From the NCBI GenBank assembly GCA_016871315.1, contig VFZE01000025.1, positions 1 to 64,000 on the forward strand: 64,000 bases of DNA. The letters run 5' to 3'. Of this stretch, positions 44,905-54,022 are shown one piece after another. The translations under genes and the position numbers were made by a program. The notes under the pieces were generated by a model that was given only the letters and a program-made list of their open reading frames with translations, had not been told where the DNA came from and did not search any database. The first letter of the stretch is position 1; every line of letters begins with the position of its first letter. This stretch comes from Acidimicrobiia bacterium. Its GTDB lineage: Bacteria > Acidobacteriota > Terriglobia > Bryobacterales > Bryobacteraceae.

Positions 44905-46497
44905 CTAACGCTGCGCCCGGCTCGCCGCCAGCTTGGAGAACACATCTCCAAACGCGGGGACATTCGATTTCAACTGATCGAAATCGGCCTTCGAGATCAG
45001 CAGTACATCCATCGCCGTTTGCGCCCTTACCGTCGCGTTGCGCCCGTGCCCGCTCAGCACCGCCATTTCGCCGAAATACTCGCCCGGCCCCAGCGTCGCG
45101 AGTAAATGCTCCTGCTCCCCATTCATCCGCAGAACATCGCAGGCGCCCTTCCGGATCACATAAACGCAATCGCCGACGTCGCCCTGATGAAACACTACCT
45201 CTCCGGGCTCGAAATGCTGCTCCAGGATTCCACCCTCCGCCCGCAGGCTCAGCTGCACCAGGTCCGGCGGGAACAACAGCGCGATGAACCAGTCCGCCGC
45301 GATCCTCACCTTCCGGTTCAGTCCCGGCATCTTCATCAGGTAAATCGACCGCCACAAGAACCATGCCAGAAGCCCGGAAATCTTGAACCCGAACACCTCC
45401 GCCACCGCCGAATTGTGCCCCAGCGCTCCCAGCTTCCCCAGCCCTTCAAATGCGAACACGGTCTTGCTGCCGCCGCGAATAACCGCTGCCATGTTGTGCG
45501 CCGCCGTTTCGGCTTCCCGCGTGGCATGCTGCGCCGTCGGTGGAGCCACGTTGCCCGCCGCTGTCTTGATCGAGGCGCAGTCGCCCAGCGCCCACACCAC
45601 TCCCTCCTGCCCCTGCACCTCCAGGTGCCCGTTGACCAGTAGCCGGTCCTTCTCCTTCGCGCACTCCAATTGGCGCAATACCGGCGACACCGCCGACGGC
45701 ACCGTCGAAACGATCGTCTTCGCCGGAATGTCGCCGCCGGTCTTCAGAATCGCCTTCTCCGAAGTTGCCGCCACCAGCCGGTCCTTGAGCCGCAGCTCGA
45801 CGCCGCGCTTGGCCAGCAGCCTCTGCGCGAACTCCGCCAGCGCAGGATCCATTTCCGGCAATATCCGCTCGCCGGAATGCACCAGCACGCACCGTATCTC
45901 CCCCGCCGGAATGTTGCGGTAGCGCCGCGCCACCGCGCGCACAAAATCGTTCAGTTCCGCGATCACCTCCACCCCGCTGAAGCCCCCTCCTCCCACCACG
46001 AACGTCAGTAGCCGCCGGCGCAGTCCCGCGTCCCGCTCCACATCCGCCTCTTCCATGCAGCTGATCACACGGTTGCGCAGCGTCAACGCGTCCACCAGCG
46101 TACGGAACGGCAGCGCATGCTCGAACATCCCCGGCATCCCGTAAAAGTTCGTGATGCCTCCCAGCGCGATCACCAAATGGTCGTAGGGCAGCTCCAGCCG
46201 CCGCGGATGGAAACCAGGACTCACCGTCACCACCCGCCGCCCCAGGTCGATCTCCTCCACCTCCCGCATCACCAGGTGCGTCCGGGGGCACAGCAGCCGG
46301 ATCGGACTCACAATGTCGGTGATCCCGATCGAGCCCGAAATCACCTCGGGCAGCATCGGCTGGTAGACGAAATAATTCTCGCGGTTCACCAGCGTGATCG
46401 AAGCCTCATCCGGCTGCAGCCGTTTCTCCAACGCGCGCGCCGTGTACACACCCGCGAAACCTCCGCCCAAAATCACAATCCGCTTCCCTGCGCTCAC
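44905..46497 (-). CDS. Type II NADH dehydrogenase fused to a cyclic-nucleotide-binding domain
   Basis: A 530-residue protein. The GTG start at 46497 overlaps the stop of the patatin gene (GTGA). The NDH-2 part (residues 1-405) has the FAD motif IVILGGGFAGVYTARAL, the NADH motif FVVGGGGFSGVEVIAELND, and VWALGDCASI, with a membrane-associating stretch KISGLLAWFLWRSIYLMKMPG. Residues about 415-525 are a CRP-type cyclic-nucleotide-binding domain: FEPGEVVFHQGDVGDCVYVI, GEYFGEMAVLSGHGRNATVR. A respiratory dehydrogenase with a cNMP sensor suggests direct allosteric control of NADH oxidation. Ligand unproven. Confidence 0.9.
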   Translation of the reverse strand: MSAGKRIVILGGGFAGVYTARALEKRLQPDEASITLVNRENYFVYQPMLPEVISGSIGITDIVSPIRLLCPRTHLVMREVEEIDLGRRVVTVSPGFHPRRLELPYDHLVIALGGITNFYGMPGMFEHALPFRTLVDALTLRNRVISCMEEADVERDAGLRRRLLTFVVGGGGFSGVEVIAELNDFVRAVARRYRNIPAGEIRCVLVHSGERILPEMDPALAEFAQRLLAKRGVELRLKDRLVAATSEKAILKTGGDIPAKTIVSTVPSAVSPVLRQLECAKEKDRLLVNGHLEVQGQEGVVWALGDCASIKTAAGNVAPPTAQHATREAETAAHNMAAVIRGGSKTVFAFEGLGKLGALGHNSAVAEVFGFKISGLLAWFLWRSIYLMKMPGLNRKVRIAADWFIALLFPPDLVQLSLRAEGGILEQHFEPGEVVFHQGDVGDCVYVIRKGACDVLRMNGEQEHLLATLGPGEYFGEMAVLSGHGRNATVRAQTAMDVLLISKADFDQLKSNVPAFGDVFSKLAASRAQR

Positions 46498-47360
46498 GAT
46501 GCCTCCGCCAGCCTCCGCTTCAATTCCGGCATCGCCTCCAACGCCGCCTGCCGCCCGGCTTCGATGATCTCGCCCGCCTTCTCGAACCCATCCCATTCAA
46601 ACCGGCTCACGTCCGGGGTGATGATCACGTCCGATTGCCGCTGCCACTGCTCCTCGGTCCGCTCTTGCAGGATCTGGAAACAACGATTCACCACGCTCAG
46701 CATGTTTGTGCTGTCGAAGGAGCAATCCGGCGCGCGCAGCGGAACCGACGCAACACAGGCCGGATTCAGCAGCTGTATCGCTTCCGCGGGAACATCCATG
46801 CTGATCGCCCCGTCCACCAGGTTGTAGCCGTCCAGTTTCACCGGCATGAACAGACCCGGATAGGAACAGCTTGCGCGGATCGGACCGATCACATCGCCGC
46901 GATCCTTGAAGATCACCGGGTCCCCGCACGCCAGATCCGTCGCCACTACTGCCAGCGGAATGCGCATCTTTTCGAACTCATACACCGTCAGCAGCCGCTT
47001 GAGAAACCCCGCCATCCGCTCGCTGGTCACCAACCCCATCCGCGACACCGTCCACCGCGCCACATCGCCGAACCGCATCTTCCGCGCGATCCGTTCAATT
47101 TGATCCAGTGGCGTGCCGCTCGCGTAAGCCCCCGCCATGATCGCCCCGGCGCTCACCCCCGCAATCGCCGATACGGGAATCTTCTGTTCCTCGAAAACCT
47201 GCATCACGCCAATATGCGCAATGCCGCGCGCGAAGCCCCCACCCAGCGCAAGTCCAATCCCTCCGCGCCGCTCCCGCAGCCATCCCGACAGGCGCAGAGC
47301 ACGCCCCACTCTTCCCAGTGCGCCGCCGATTGTCTGCCCCACCCTCGATGCCGAGCCCAT
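46494..47360 (-). CDS. Patatin-like phospholipase
   Basis: A 288-residue protein with a complete Ser-Asp dyad: oxyanion GGG in IGLALGGGFARGIAHIG, Ser70 in AIAGVSAGAIMAG and Asp183 in NLVDGAISMDVP. Relatives include RssA and bacterial acyl hydrolases. There is no signal peptide; a basic amphipathic N-terminus (RVGRALRLSGWLRERR) may bind the membrane. It overlaps the NDH-2/cNMP gene by four bases, so the two are translationally coupled, and it follows the MBL gene by 5 bases. Confidence 0.9.
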   Translation of the reverse strand: MGSASRVGQTIGGALGRVGRALRLSGWLRERRGGIGLALGGGFARGIAHIGVMQVFEEQKIPVSAIAGVSAGAIMAGAYASGTPLDQIERIARKMRFGDVARWTVSRMGLVTSERMAGFLKRLLTVYEFEKMRIPLAVVATDLACGDPVIFKDRGDVIGPIRASCSYPGLFMPVKLDGYNLVDGAISMDVPAEAIQLLNPACVASVPLRAPDCSFDSTNMLSVVNRCFQILQERTEEQWQRQSDVIITPDVSRFEWDGFEKAGEIIEAGRQAALEAMPELKRRLAEAS

Positions 47361-47365
47361 TCAAT

Positions 47366-48208
47366 CTATCTCTCCAACTCCCTCCACAACCCCGCGTAAC
47401 TGCGCTCCCACAGCCGGCTCGCGCTTTCCCACCTCGGCAGATCGTCGAACCGAAGCAACCCGCCCGCCTCCTGCTCTGTCTTCCCCTGACGCTTCAATTC
47501 CAGCAGCCGGCTCTGCACCGTCGCGAACGACTTCCTCCATTCGGCCAGGTCCGCCTTCTTCATCACCGGCCCGTGGCCCGGGATCACTGTATCGAAATCC
47601 AGCTTCAGCACCGCATCTAGCGTCTTCACCCACGCCGCCCCGCTCCCACCGGACGAATAATCGATGAACGGCCGTCCCGCCACAAACAGGTCGCCCGTGT
47701 GGATCGTCCGCAGCGCCGGGAACTGGATCACCGCGTCGCCATTGGTGTGTCCCGCACCCCAATGCCACGCCTTTACCTGCTTGCCGCCCAGATGCACCCC
47801 CGCCGACTCGGTGAACGTCACGCGTGGCAGCCCCGGCATCTTTCCCCTGTCCATATTCGCCCGCGCGTTCTCATGCGCGATCACGTCCGCTCCATGCCCT
47901 AACAGCTTCGCGTTCCCGCCCGTGTGGTCCCCGTGCTGGTGCGTGTTCAGTACATACTTCACCGGCTTGCTGGATAGCCCCGACACCTTCTCCAGAATCT
48001 GCGGCACGTTCTGCTCGAACTTATCGTCCACCAGAATCACGCCTTCCTCGGTCGTATAGACAGCCACATTCCCGCCCGATCCGACGATCACGTGAAGGTC
48101 ATCGGCAACCTTGGTTACCGTCAGCTCGGCCGGCTGCTGGCTCAACGCCACCCACAACCCGGCAAGAAAAACCACTGCCCCTGCGCTTCGTACGTATTTG
48201 ATCTTCAT
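47366..48208 (-). CDS. MBL-fold metallo-hydrolase, exported
   Basis: A 280-residue protein; the ATG at 48208 is preferred to a GTG three codons earlier because a TAGAGT box lies 7 bases before it. Signal peptide YVRSAGAVVFLAGLWVALSQQ. The metal motif NTHQHGDHTGGN, the later His in GAGHTNGDAV, the Asp in TIHTGDLF and the last His in VIPGHGPV are all present. This is the subgroup near glyoxalase II and class B beta-lactamases seen in Acidobacteria; the substrate is unknown. First gene of a three-gene run with patatin and NDH-2. Confidence 0.9.
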   Translation of the reverse strand: MKIKYVRSAGAVVFLAGLWVALSQQPAELTVTKVADDLHVIVGSGGNVAVYTTEEGVILVDDKFEQNVPQILEKVSGLSSKPVKYVLNTHQHGDHTGGNAKLLGHGADVIAHENARANMDRGKMPGLPRVTFTESAGVHLGGKQVKAWHWGAGHTNGDAVIQFPALRTIHTGDLFVAGRPFIDYSSGGSGAAWVKTLDAVLKLDFDTVIPGHGPVMKKADLAEWRKSFATVQSRLLELKRQGKTEQEAGGLLRFDDLPRWESASRLWERSYAGLWRELER

Positions 48209-48215
48209 GGGAAGC

Positions 48216-48221
48216 ACTCTA
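48216..48221 (-). promoter_or_regulatory. TAGAGT -10-like element, leaderless-type spacing
   Basis: TAGAGT, 7 bases before the ATG at 48208. Confidence 0.35.
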
Positions 48222-48251
48222 TCAAACCCCGCGGTGCGCCATCATAGTCAC

Positions 48252-49166
48252 ATGCTGGAGCTCATGCTAAGCGCCGCCTTCCCCGGCGCCCGCCTGCTTC
48301 ATCATGAGCCTTTACCGGACGGCCACCGCAACACCAACTACAAGCTGCAAATCGACCGCCTCGCCGTTCCCGTCGTCCTCCGCATCTACCAACACGAAGC
48401 CTGGCTTTGCCGGAAAGAACTCGACCTGCTTCAACTGCTGCGCCCCTCGGTCCCCGTTCCCGAAGTCATCTACGCCGCACCCGAAGGCATCGACGACTCG
48501 CTTCCCTTTCTCCTCATGAGCTTCATCGACGGCGTCAGCTTCCGTCAACTGCGCCGCGCCGGAGAGACCGATGCCATCGCCCAGGCAGCCTTCTCTGCTG
48601 GCGAGACCCTTGCGGCCATCGGCCGCACGAGCTTCTCCAAGCCTGGCTGGCTCGGCCCTGGTCTCTCGGTGATTGCTCCCTTGCTCGAAGGCGACGACCC
48701 GATCCCGCGATTCATCGACCAATGCCTTGCTTCCGGCCCCGCTCAGCTCCGCCTCACAGCGAACCTCCGCGCTCGGATCCACAGCCTCATCTGGTCGCAG
48801 GCTCCCGCATTGGCCGATGCTGCCCGTCAATCCCGGCTCGTCCACGGAGATTTCCACAAACGCAACCTCCTGGTCCACCAACTCCACGGCCGTTGGAAAG
48901 TCGCCGGAGTGCTCGACTGGGAGTTCTCCATCTCCTCTTCTCCCCTCACCGACATCGGCAATTTCCTCCGCAACGAACCCGCCTCATTCCCCCTCGCCGA
49001 ACCTCACTTCTCCGCTGGGTTCCTTCACGCTGGCGGAACACTCCCCGAGGACTGGCGCCGCCAGTCCCAACTCATCGACCTAACCGCCATCTGCGAACTG
49101 CTATCCCGCACCGATCTCCCCACCCACATCACATCCGAACTCCTCCAAGTCCTCCAGGCCACCTAG
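48252..49166 (+). CDS. Aminoglycoside phosphotransferase (APH) family kinase
   Basis: A 304-residue protein of the APH/choline kinase fold: PLPDGHRNTNYKLQI (nucleotide loop), PVVLRIYQHEAWLCRKELDL (Lys/Glu region), PFLLMSFIDGVSFRQLR, the catalytic LVHGDFHKRNLL and the metal-binding GVLDWEFSISSSPLTDIG. The family phosphorylates many small alcohols; resistance is only one option. An in-frame ATG at 48264 is an alternative start. It is divergent from the MBL gene with 43 bases between starts. Confidence 0.85.
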   Translation: MLELMLSAAFPGARLLHHEPLPDGHRNTNYKLQIDRLAVPVVLRIYQHEAWLCRKELDLLQLLRPSVPVPEVIYAAPEGIDDSLPFLLMSFIDGVSFRQLRRAGETDAIAQAAFSAGETLAAIGRTSFSKPGWLGPGLSVIAPLLEGDDPIPRFIDQCLASGPAQLRLTANLRARIHSLIWSQAPALADAARQSRLVHGDFHKRNLLVHQLHGRWKVAGVLDWEFSISSSPLTDIGNFLRNEPASFPLAEPHFSAGFLHAGGTLPEDWRRQSQLIDLTAICELLSRTDLPTHITSELLQVLQAT

Positions 49167-49177
49167 GGGGAATCGTC

Positions 49178-49183
49178 TACACT
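49178..49183 (+). promoter_or_regulatory. TACACT -10-like element, leaderless-type spacing
   Basis: TACACT, 8 bases before the ATG at 49192; no ribosome-binding site is visible. Confidence 0.4.
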
Positions 49184-49191
49184 GATTTGAT

Positions 49192-51675
49192 ATGGCCCAT
49201 CGGCTTCCCGCGCTCCTGGCGCTGATCGCTTTCCTGCTGCCGGCGCAAGAGCCCCGCGGAGCCGCCGCTGTCAAGGCTGGACTTGACCGCCTGCAGGTGC
49301 TTGGTAGCGTGCTGATGATCGCCGCCCATCCCGACGATGAGAACACCGCCCTGCTTGCCTGGTGCGCCCGCGGCCGCCATCTGGAAACCGCCTATCTTTC
49401 GCTCACACGCGGCGAGGGCGGCCAGAACCTGATCGGTTCCGAGCAAGGCGACCTCATGGGCGTCATCCGTACGCAGGAGCTGCTCGCCGCCCGCCGCGTC
49501 GATGGCGCACGCCAGTTCTTCACACGAGCCATTGACTTCGGTTTCTCCAAAACAGCGGAGGAAACCCTCGCCAAATGGGGCCAGGAACAGGTGCTCGCCG
49601 ACGTCGTCTTCGTCATCCGCAAGTTCCGGCCCGACGTCATCGTGCTCCGCTTCTCCGGCACCCCGCGCGACGGCCACGGTCATCATCAAAGCTCCGCCAT
49701 CCTTGGCAAGGAAGCCTTCACCGCCGCCGCCGACCCCAATCGTTTCCCCGAGCAGCTCAAACACGTCAAGCCCTGGCAGGCAAAACGCGTCCTCTATAAC
49801 GTCTTCGCCTTCGGCCGCCAAGGCGGACAATCTCCACCTCCGGCCAACCAGATCACCATCGATACCGGAGAATACAACGCCCTGCTCGGCATGTCCTACG
49901 GTGAATTGGCCGGCGTCAGCCGCAGCCTCCACCGCTCCCAGGGGATGGGCTCCTCTGAGCGCAAGGGCTCCGTTCCCAACCAGCTCCTTCACGTCGCCGG
50001 CGACCCTGCCTCCACCTCCATCCTCGACGGCGTCGACACCACCTGGAAGCGTGTCACCGGCTCCCAACGTGTCGCCGGACTTCTCGCCCAGGCCGCCCGC
50101 GAATTCCATCTCGATCGCCCCGCTGAAGTGGTCCCCACCCTCGCCGCCGCACGCGCTGAAATGGCCCGCCTCGACGACCCCTGGGCAAAAATCAAACTTG
50201 TGCAGACCGATGAACTGATCGCCGAAGCCGCGGGCCTCTGGCTCGACGCCAACGCTGCCCGCTACTCAATCGCTCCCGGCGGCGAACTCAAAATCTCCCT
50301 CACCGCCCTGAACCGGTCCAACCAGCCCGTCTCGCTCAACTCACTTCACCTTGACGGCGCCCAACCGGTCACCTTGGAGGAAACTCCACTCGCCTACAAC
50401 AGGCCCTTCACGCGCGAGCTCGCCCTCCGCATCCCCGCCCATGCGCCGCCCTCGCAGCCCTACTGGCTCCGCCGCCCCCACGACGGAACCCTCCACGCCG
50501 TCGATGATCCCCATCTGCTCGGCCTCCCCGAAGGCGCTCCGGTTTCCCGCGCCCGCTTCGCCCTCCGCATCGCCGGCGTCGACATCCACCTCGAACGTCC
50601 CGTCGCGCATCGCTGGGTAGATCGCGTCCGCGGCGAGCTCACACGCCCCGTCGTTGTCACCCCCGCCGTTGCCGTTGAGTTTGCGGAAGCCGCACTCGTT
50701 TTCCCCTCCCGCGATCCTCGCAAAGTGGAAATCGAAGTGAAGGCCGTTACCGGCTTGGCATCCGGTGAAGTCACCCTCGATGCCCCCGCCGGCTGGAAAG
50801 TCACACCCGCCGTCGCTCCCTTCCAGCTCGGTGACGATGAAACCTGCATCGTCGCTTTCGACGTCACCCCGCCCGCCGAACCCGGACGCGCCGCACTCCA
50901 CGCCTCCGTCCGCATCAACGGGGCCGAAACACGCGCCGGTCTCCGCGTCATCGCCTATGAGCATATCCCGCCTCAATCGCTCTTCCCGCGCGCCGAAGCG
51001 TCGCTCGTCCGCCTCAACGCCGTCACCCGCGCGCGCCGCATCGGCTATGTCATGGGAGCCGGCGACGACGTCCCGAAAGCGCTCCGCCAAATGGGCATGG
51101 AAGTCACTCTCCTTTCCGATGAGGATTTGAGCCGCGGCGATCTCTCCCGGTTCGACGCCATCGTCACCGGCGTCCGCGCCTACAACACCCGTGCCCAACT
51201 CCGCGCCAACCAGCCGCGCCTGATCGACTATGCCGCCAAGGGCGGCACGCTCGTCGTCCAGTACAACGTCCTCGAAGGCGGATTCGGCGGCGGCGATCCC
51301 AGGCTGCTCGAAAAAATCGGCCCCTATCCTTTGAAAGTCAGCCGCGACCGCGTCACCGTCGAAGAGGCTCCCATGACCCCAGTGCAGGAGGATCACGCCC
51401 TGCTCCAATCCCCCAACCGCATCACCGCCGCCGATTTCGATGGCTGGGTGCAAGAGCGCGGCCTCTACTTCGCCTCCGAATGGGACCCCAAGTACCAGCC
51501 CATCTGGCGCGTCCACGATCCCGGTGAAAAGCCGCTCGAGGGCTCGACTCTCTTCGCCCGCCACGGCAAAGGCGTCTACATCTTCACCGCGATCAGCTTC
51601 TTCCGCCAGCTCCCGGCCGGAGTGCCTGGAGCCTACCGCATCTTCGCCAACATGCTCAGCGCCGGCCGCCCATGA
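49192..51675 (+). CDS. PIG-L family deacetylase, multidomain, secreted
   Basis: An 827-residue protein with signal peptide LPALLALIAFLLPAQEP. Residues about 40-290 are the LmbE/PIG-L zinc deacetylase domain: VLMIAAHPDDENTALLAW (His, Asp, Asp ligands) and the distal His site GHGHHQSS. The C-terminal half contains a NEW3-like beta domain and a segment resembling the class I amidotransferase-like fold (FDAIVTGVRAYNTRAQL, LIDYAAKGGTLVVQYNV). PIG-L enzymes deacetylate N-acetylglucosamine conjugates. Its stop overlaps the start of a 44-residue membrane peptide gene, followed by a sodium symporter, suggesting sugar release and uptake. Confidence 0.9.
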   Translation: MAHRLPALLALIAFLLPAQEPRGAAAVKAGLDRLQVLGSVLMIAAHPDDENTALLAWCARGRHLETAYLSLTRGEGGQNLIGSEQGDLMGVIRTQELLAARRVDGARQFFTRAIDFGFSKTAEETLAKWGQEQVLADVVFVIRKFRPDVIVLRFSGTPRDGHGHHQSSAILGKEAFTAAADPNRFPEQLKHVKPWQAKRVLYNVFAFGRQGGQSPPPANQITIDTGEYNALLGMSYGELAGVSRSLHRSQGMGSSERKGSVPNQLLHVAGDPASTSILDGVDTTWKRVTGSQRVAGLLAQAAREFHLDRPAEVVPTLAAARAEMARLDDPWAKIKLVQTDELIAEAAGLWLDANAARYSIAPGGELKISLTALNRSNQPVSLNSLHLDGAQPVTLEETPLAYNRPFTRELALRIPAHAPPSQPYWLRRPHDGTLHAVDDPHLLGLPEGAPVSRARFALRIAGVDIHLERPVAHRWVDRVRGELTRPVVVTPAVAVEFAEAALVFPSRDPRKVEIEVKAVTGLASGEVTLDAPAGWKVTPAVAPFQLGDDETCIVAFDVTPPAEPGRAALHASVRINGAETRAGLRVIAYEHIPPQSLFPRAEASLVRLNAVTRARRIGYVMGAGDDVPKALRQMGMEVTLLSDEDLSRGDLSRFDAIVTGVRAYNTRAQLRANQPRLIDYAAKGGTLVVQYNVLEGGFGGGDPRLLEKIGPYPLKVSRDRVTVEEAPMTPVQEDHALLQSPNRITAADFDGWVQERGLYFASEWDPKYQPIWRVHDPGEKPLEGSTLFARHGKGVYIFTAISFFRQLPAGVPGAYRIFANMLSAGRP

Positions 51676-51806
51676 CGCCTGAACCGCCGGACATCGATCC
51701 CCCGCCCATCCTCGGTACGTGGGGCCGGCTCTACCTCGCCGTCGCACTCTTCCTTGCCCTGTTGATCGTTCTCTTCGCCGTCTTCACCGAGGTGTTCACC
51801 CCATGA
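51672..51806 (+). CDS. 44-residue single-span membrane peptide between PIG-L and symporter genes
   Basis: The frame starts in the PIG-L stop (ATGA) and ends in the symporter start (ATGA), a two-sided overlap that is hard to get by chance. The peptide MTPEPPDIDPPPILGTWGRL then has one hydrophobic helix YLAVALFLALLIVLFAVFT. I recall similar PPxLGSWxxLY...LF..FT peptides directly upstream of sodium:solute symporters in Acidobacteria and Bacteroidetes, by analogy to the DUF4212 small subunit of other symporters. Likely a small subunit or assembly factor. Confidence 0.75.
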   Translation: MTPEPPDIDPPPILGTWGRLYLAVALFLALLIVLFAVFTEVFTP

Positions 51807-53461
51807 GGCCTCTTGACTGGTGGGTGCTGGCCGCCTCACTCGTCTTCATCATCTCTTACGGCCTCTATCGTTCCCGCGACACCGGCAGCGTCAACAAGTA
51901 TCTCCTCGCCGGCAAGACCATGCCTTGGTACGCCATGGCCTTGTCCATCATGGCCACGCAGGCCTCCGCCATTACCTTTATCTCCACCTCCGGCCAAGCC
52001 TACGTCGATGGCATGCGGTTCGTGCAGTTCTACTTCGGACTGCCACTGGCGATGATCATCATTTCCGCCACCGCCGTCCCGCTGTTTCACCGTTCCAACG
52101 TCTACACCGCCTACGAATATCTCGAGCAGCGCTTCGACGCCAAGACGCGTGTTCTCGTCGGCATCATCTTTCTTATCCAGCGCGGCATCGCCGTCGGCGT
52201 CGCCCTCTACGCGCCGGCGCTTGTCCTCACCGTCATGCTCGGATGGCCCGATCAGTACACCACTGTCATCATGGGCACGCTCGTCGCCGCCTACACCACC
52301 TTCGGTGGCATCAAGGCTGTCACTTGGACCGACTTCCAGCAGATGCTCGTCATGTTCTTCGGGCTTTTCCTCGCTCTCGGCATGGCCATCTATCTGTTGC
52401 CCTCCGACGTCGGCCTCGGCGGCGCGCTTCAACTGGCGGGCGCCGCTGGCAGGCTCAACGCCGTAGTCACCAGCTTTGATTGGAACGACCGTTACAACCT
52501 CTTCAACGGCCTCCTCGGCGGCATGTTCCTCGCGCTCTCTTATTTCGGTTGCGACCAGTCCCAGGTACAGCGCTACCTCACCGGCCGTTCCATCGCCCAG
52601 TCGCGCCTCAGCCTCCTGTTCAACGCCGTCGCCAAAATCCCGATGCAGTTCTTCATCCTCGCCATCGGCGCCATCGTCTTCGTCTTTTACACTTTCGAAA
52701 AACCCCCGCTCGTCTTTCACCAGGTCGAACTTTCCAACATCAGCCGCGAATCGGAGTACCCGGCGCTCGCCGCGCGCTACGACAACGCCTTCGACGGCCG
52801 CCGCCAGGCCGCCCGCCAGTATCTCAACGCGCCCGGCGAGGAAACCCTCGCCGCCTACCGTCAGGCCCAGAAAAACTTTGAAGGTGTCCGCAAGGACGGT
52901 GTCGCATTGATCGAGAAGAAATCCGGAGCTGGATTCAACGACACCAACTACATCTTCCTCAGCTTCGTCATGAAGTATCTGCCCGCCGGCCTGGTCGGCC
53001 TCATTCTCGCCGCCATCTTCGCCGCCGCCATGTCCACCATCTCCGCCGAGATCAACTCGCTCGCCACCGTTACCGTCATCGACATCTACCAGCGCCACAT
53101 CCGCAAGGGCGCCACCGACTCCCACTATCTGCTCGCCTCCCGCCTGGCTACCGTCTTTTGGGGCATCTATGCCATCGTCACCGCCGGCTTCGGACGCAGT
53201 CTCGGTTCGCTCATTGAAGCCGTCAACATGCTCGGCTCTCTCTTCTACGGCGGCCTGCTCGGCGTCTTCGTCCTCGCCTTCGGATTCCGCCGCGTCGGCG
53301 GTACGGCAGCCTTCATCGGCGTCCTCGCCGGCGAAGCGGCCATCTTCTACGCCCGCTTCTTCACGGAAATCTCTTTCCTCTGGTACAACGTCATCGGTTG
53401 CGTCGTGGTCGTCGCCGTCGGTCTTGCCCTTAGCCTGCCGCGTTTGCACGCACGGGCCTGA
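51803..53461 (+). CDS. Sodium:solute symporter (SSS family)
   Basis: A 552-residue protein starting MRPLDWWVLAASLVFI, translationally coupled to the 44-residue peptide. About 13 membrane segments with SSS hallmarks: KYLLAGKTMPWYAMALSIMA, SAITFISTSGQAYVDGMRFV, GGIKAVTWTDFQQMLVMFFG, GCDQSQVQRYLTGRSI and AAIFAAAMSTISAEINSLATV. A soluble loop of about 80 residues (LSNISRESEY to KKSGAGFND) is inserted between late helices. The substrate is probably a sugar or amino-sugar, judged by the PIG-L neighbour only. Confidence 0.92.
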   Translation: MRPLDWWVLAASLVFIISYGLYRSRDTGSVNKYLLAGKTMPWYAMALSIMATQASAITFISTSGQAYVDGMRFVQFYFGLPLAMIIISATAVPLFHRSNVYTAYEYLEQRFDAKTRVLVGIIFLIQRGIAVGVALYAPALVLTVMLGWPDQYTTVIMGTLVAAYTTFGGIKAVTWTDFQQMLVMFFGLFLALGMAIYLLPSDVGLGGALQLAGAAGRLNAVVTSFDWNDRYNLFNGLLGGMFLALSYFGCDQSQVQRYLTGRSIAQSRLSLLFNAVAKIPMQFFILAIGAIVFVFYTFEKPPLVFHQVELSNISRESEYPALAARYDNAFDGRRQAARQYLNAPGEETLAAYRQAQKNFEGVRKDGVALIEKKSGAGFNDTNYIFLSFVMKYLPAGLVGLILAAIFAAAMSTISAEINSLATVTVIDIYQRHIRKGATDSHYLLASRLATVFWGIYAIVTAGFGRSLGSLIEAVNMLGSLFYGGLLGVFVLAFGFRRVGGTAAFIGVLAGEAAIFYARFFTEISFLWYNVIGCVVVVAVGLALSLPRLHARA

Positions 53462-53610
53462 AACTGCTAACATATTCCTAGTTATTTGTTTTTTGTCGGC
53501 GTCCCGTCCCTGGGCGAAGGGCGATGCCGGCATAACCCCAAACAAACCCATACAAAGGAGTCACTTGTTTACTGCTCTCTTCCTGCCCAGGCGGAAAAGC
53601 TACCTAAGTT

Positions 53611-54015
53611 ATGAGACGCATCATTGGACTCGGGCTGCTTCTGGCTGCCTCCTCGCCGATGAGGTTTCCTTTGCAGCAGCCCGCCGAAGTGCTGCAAAGC
53701 CCTTATGAAGACTCTTTCGAGCAGTGGATGAATCAGCTCGCCGAGACCGAATCCGGCAACGATCCCACTCTCAGAATCCTCGACACCAACCGCAAATACT
53801 CCTACGGCTGCCTTCAGTTTCAGCTATCCACATTCCGCCAGTATTCCCGCGAATTCTCCCTCTTTGAAGATAGCCGTGCCGTAAACCTGCGCGAGGAGAT
53901 CTACAACTGCGAAAACCAGCGCAAACTCGCCGCTCTCATGATCCGCGAAGACTACGGCAACTGGCGCCATTGGCGCAACAGCGTCAAGAAGATCGGCATG
54001 CCCCCCCGCCTCTGA
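53611..54015 (+). CDS. Small secreted lysozyme-like protein
   Basis: A 134-residue protein with a short signal peptide (RRIIGLGLLLAASSP). The core MNQLAETESGNDPTLRILDT followed by NRKYSYGCLQFQLSTF gives the E...S-x-G-x-x-Q pattern of the lysozyme/lytic transglycosylase fold, with Glu45 or Glu47 as the candidate catalytic residue. Two Cys (SYGCLQ and IYNCEN) could form a disulfide. It is much shorter than usual transglycosylases. Peptidoglycan cleavage is inference. Confidence 0.6.
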   Translation: MRRIIGLGLLLAASSPMRFPLQQPAEVLQSPYEDSFEQWMNQLAETESGNDPTLRILDTNRKYSYGCLQFQLSTFRQYSREFSLFEDSRAVNLREEIYNCENQRKLAALMIREDYGNWRHWRNSVKKIGMPPRL

Positions 54016-54022
54016 GCCGATC

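Noticed and set aside
48252-49166. Call as an aminoglycoside resistance gene
   Set aside because: The APH fold covers many kinases; no resistance context.
51836-53551. 571-codon frame on the minus strand
   Set aside because: Antisense to the sodium symporter, Asp/Glu/Gly-rich shadow without domains.
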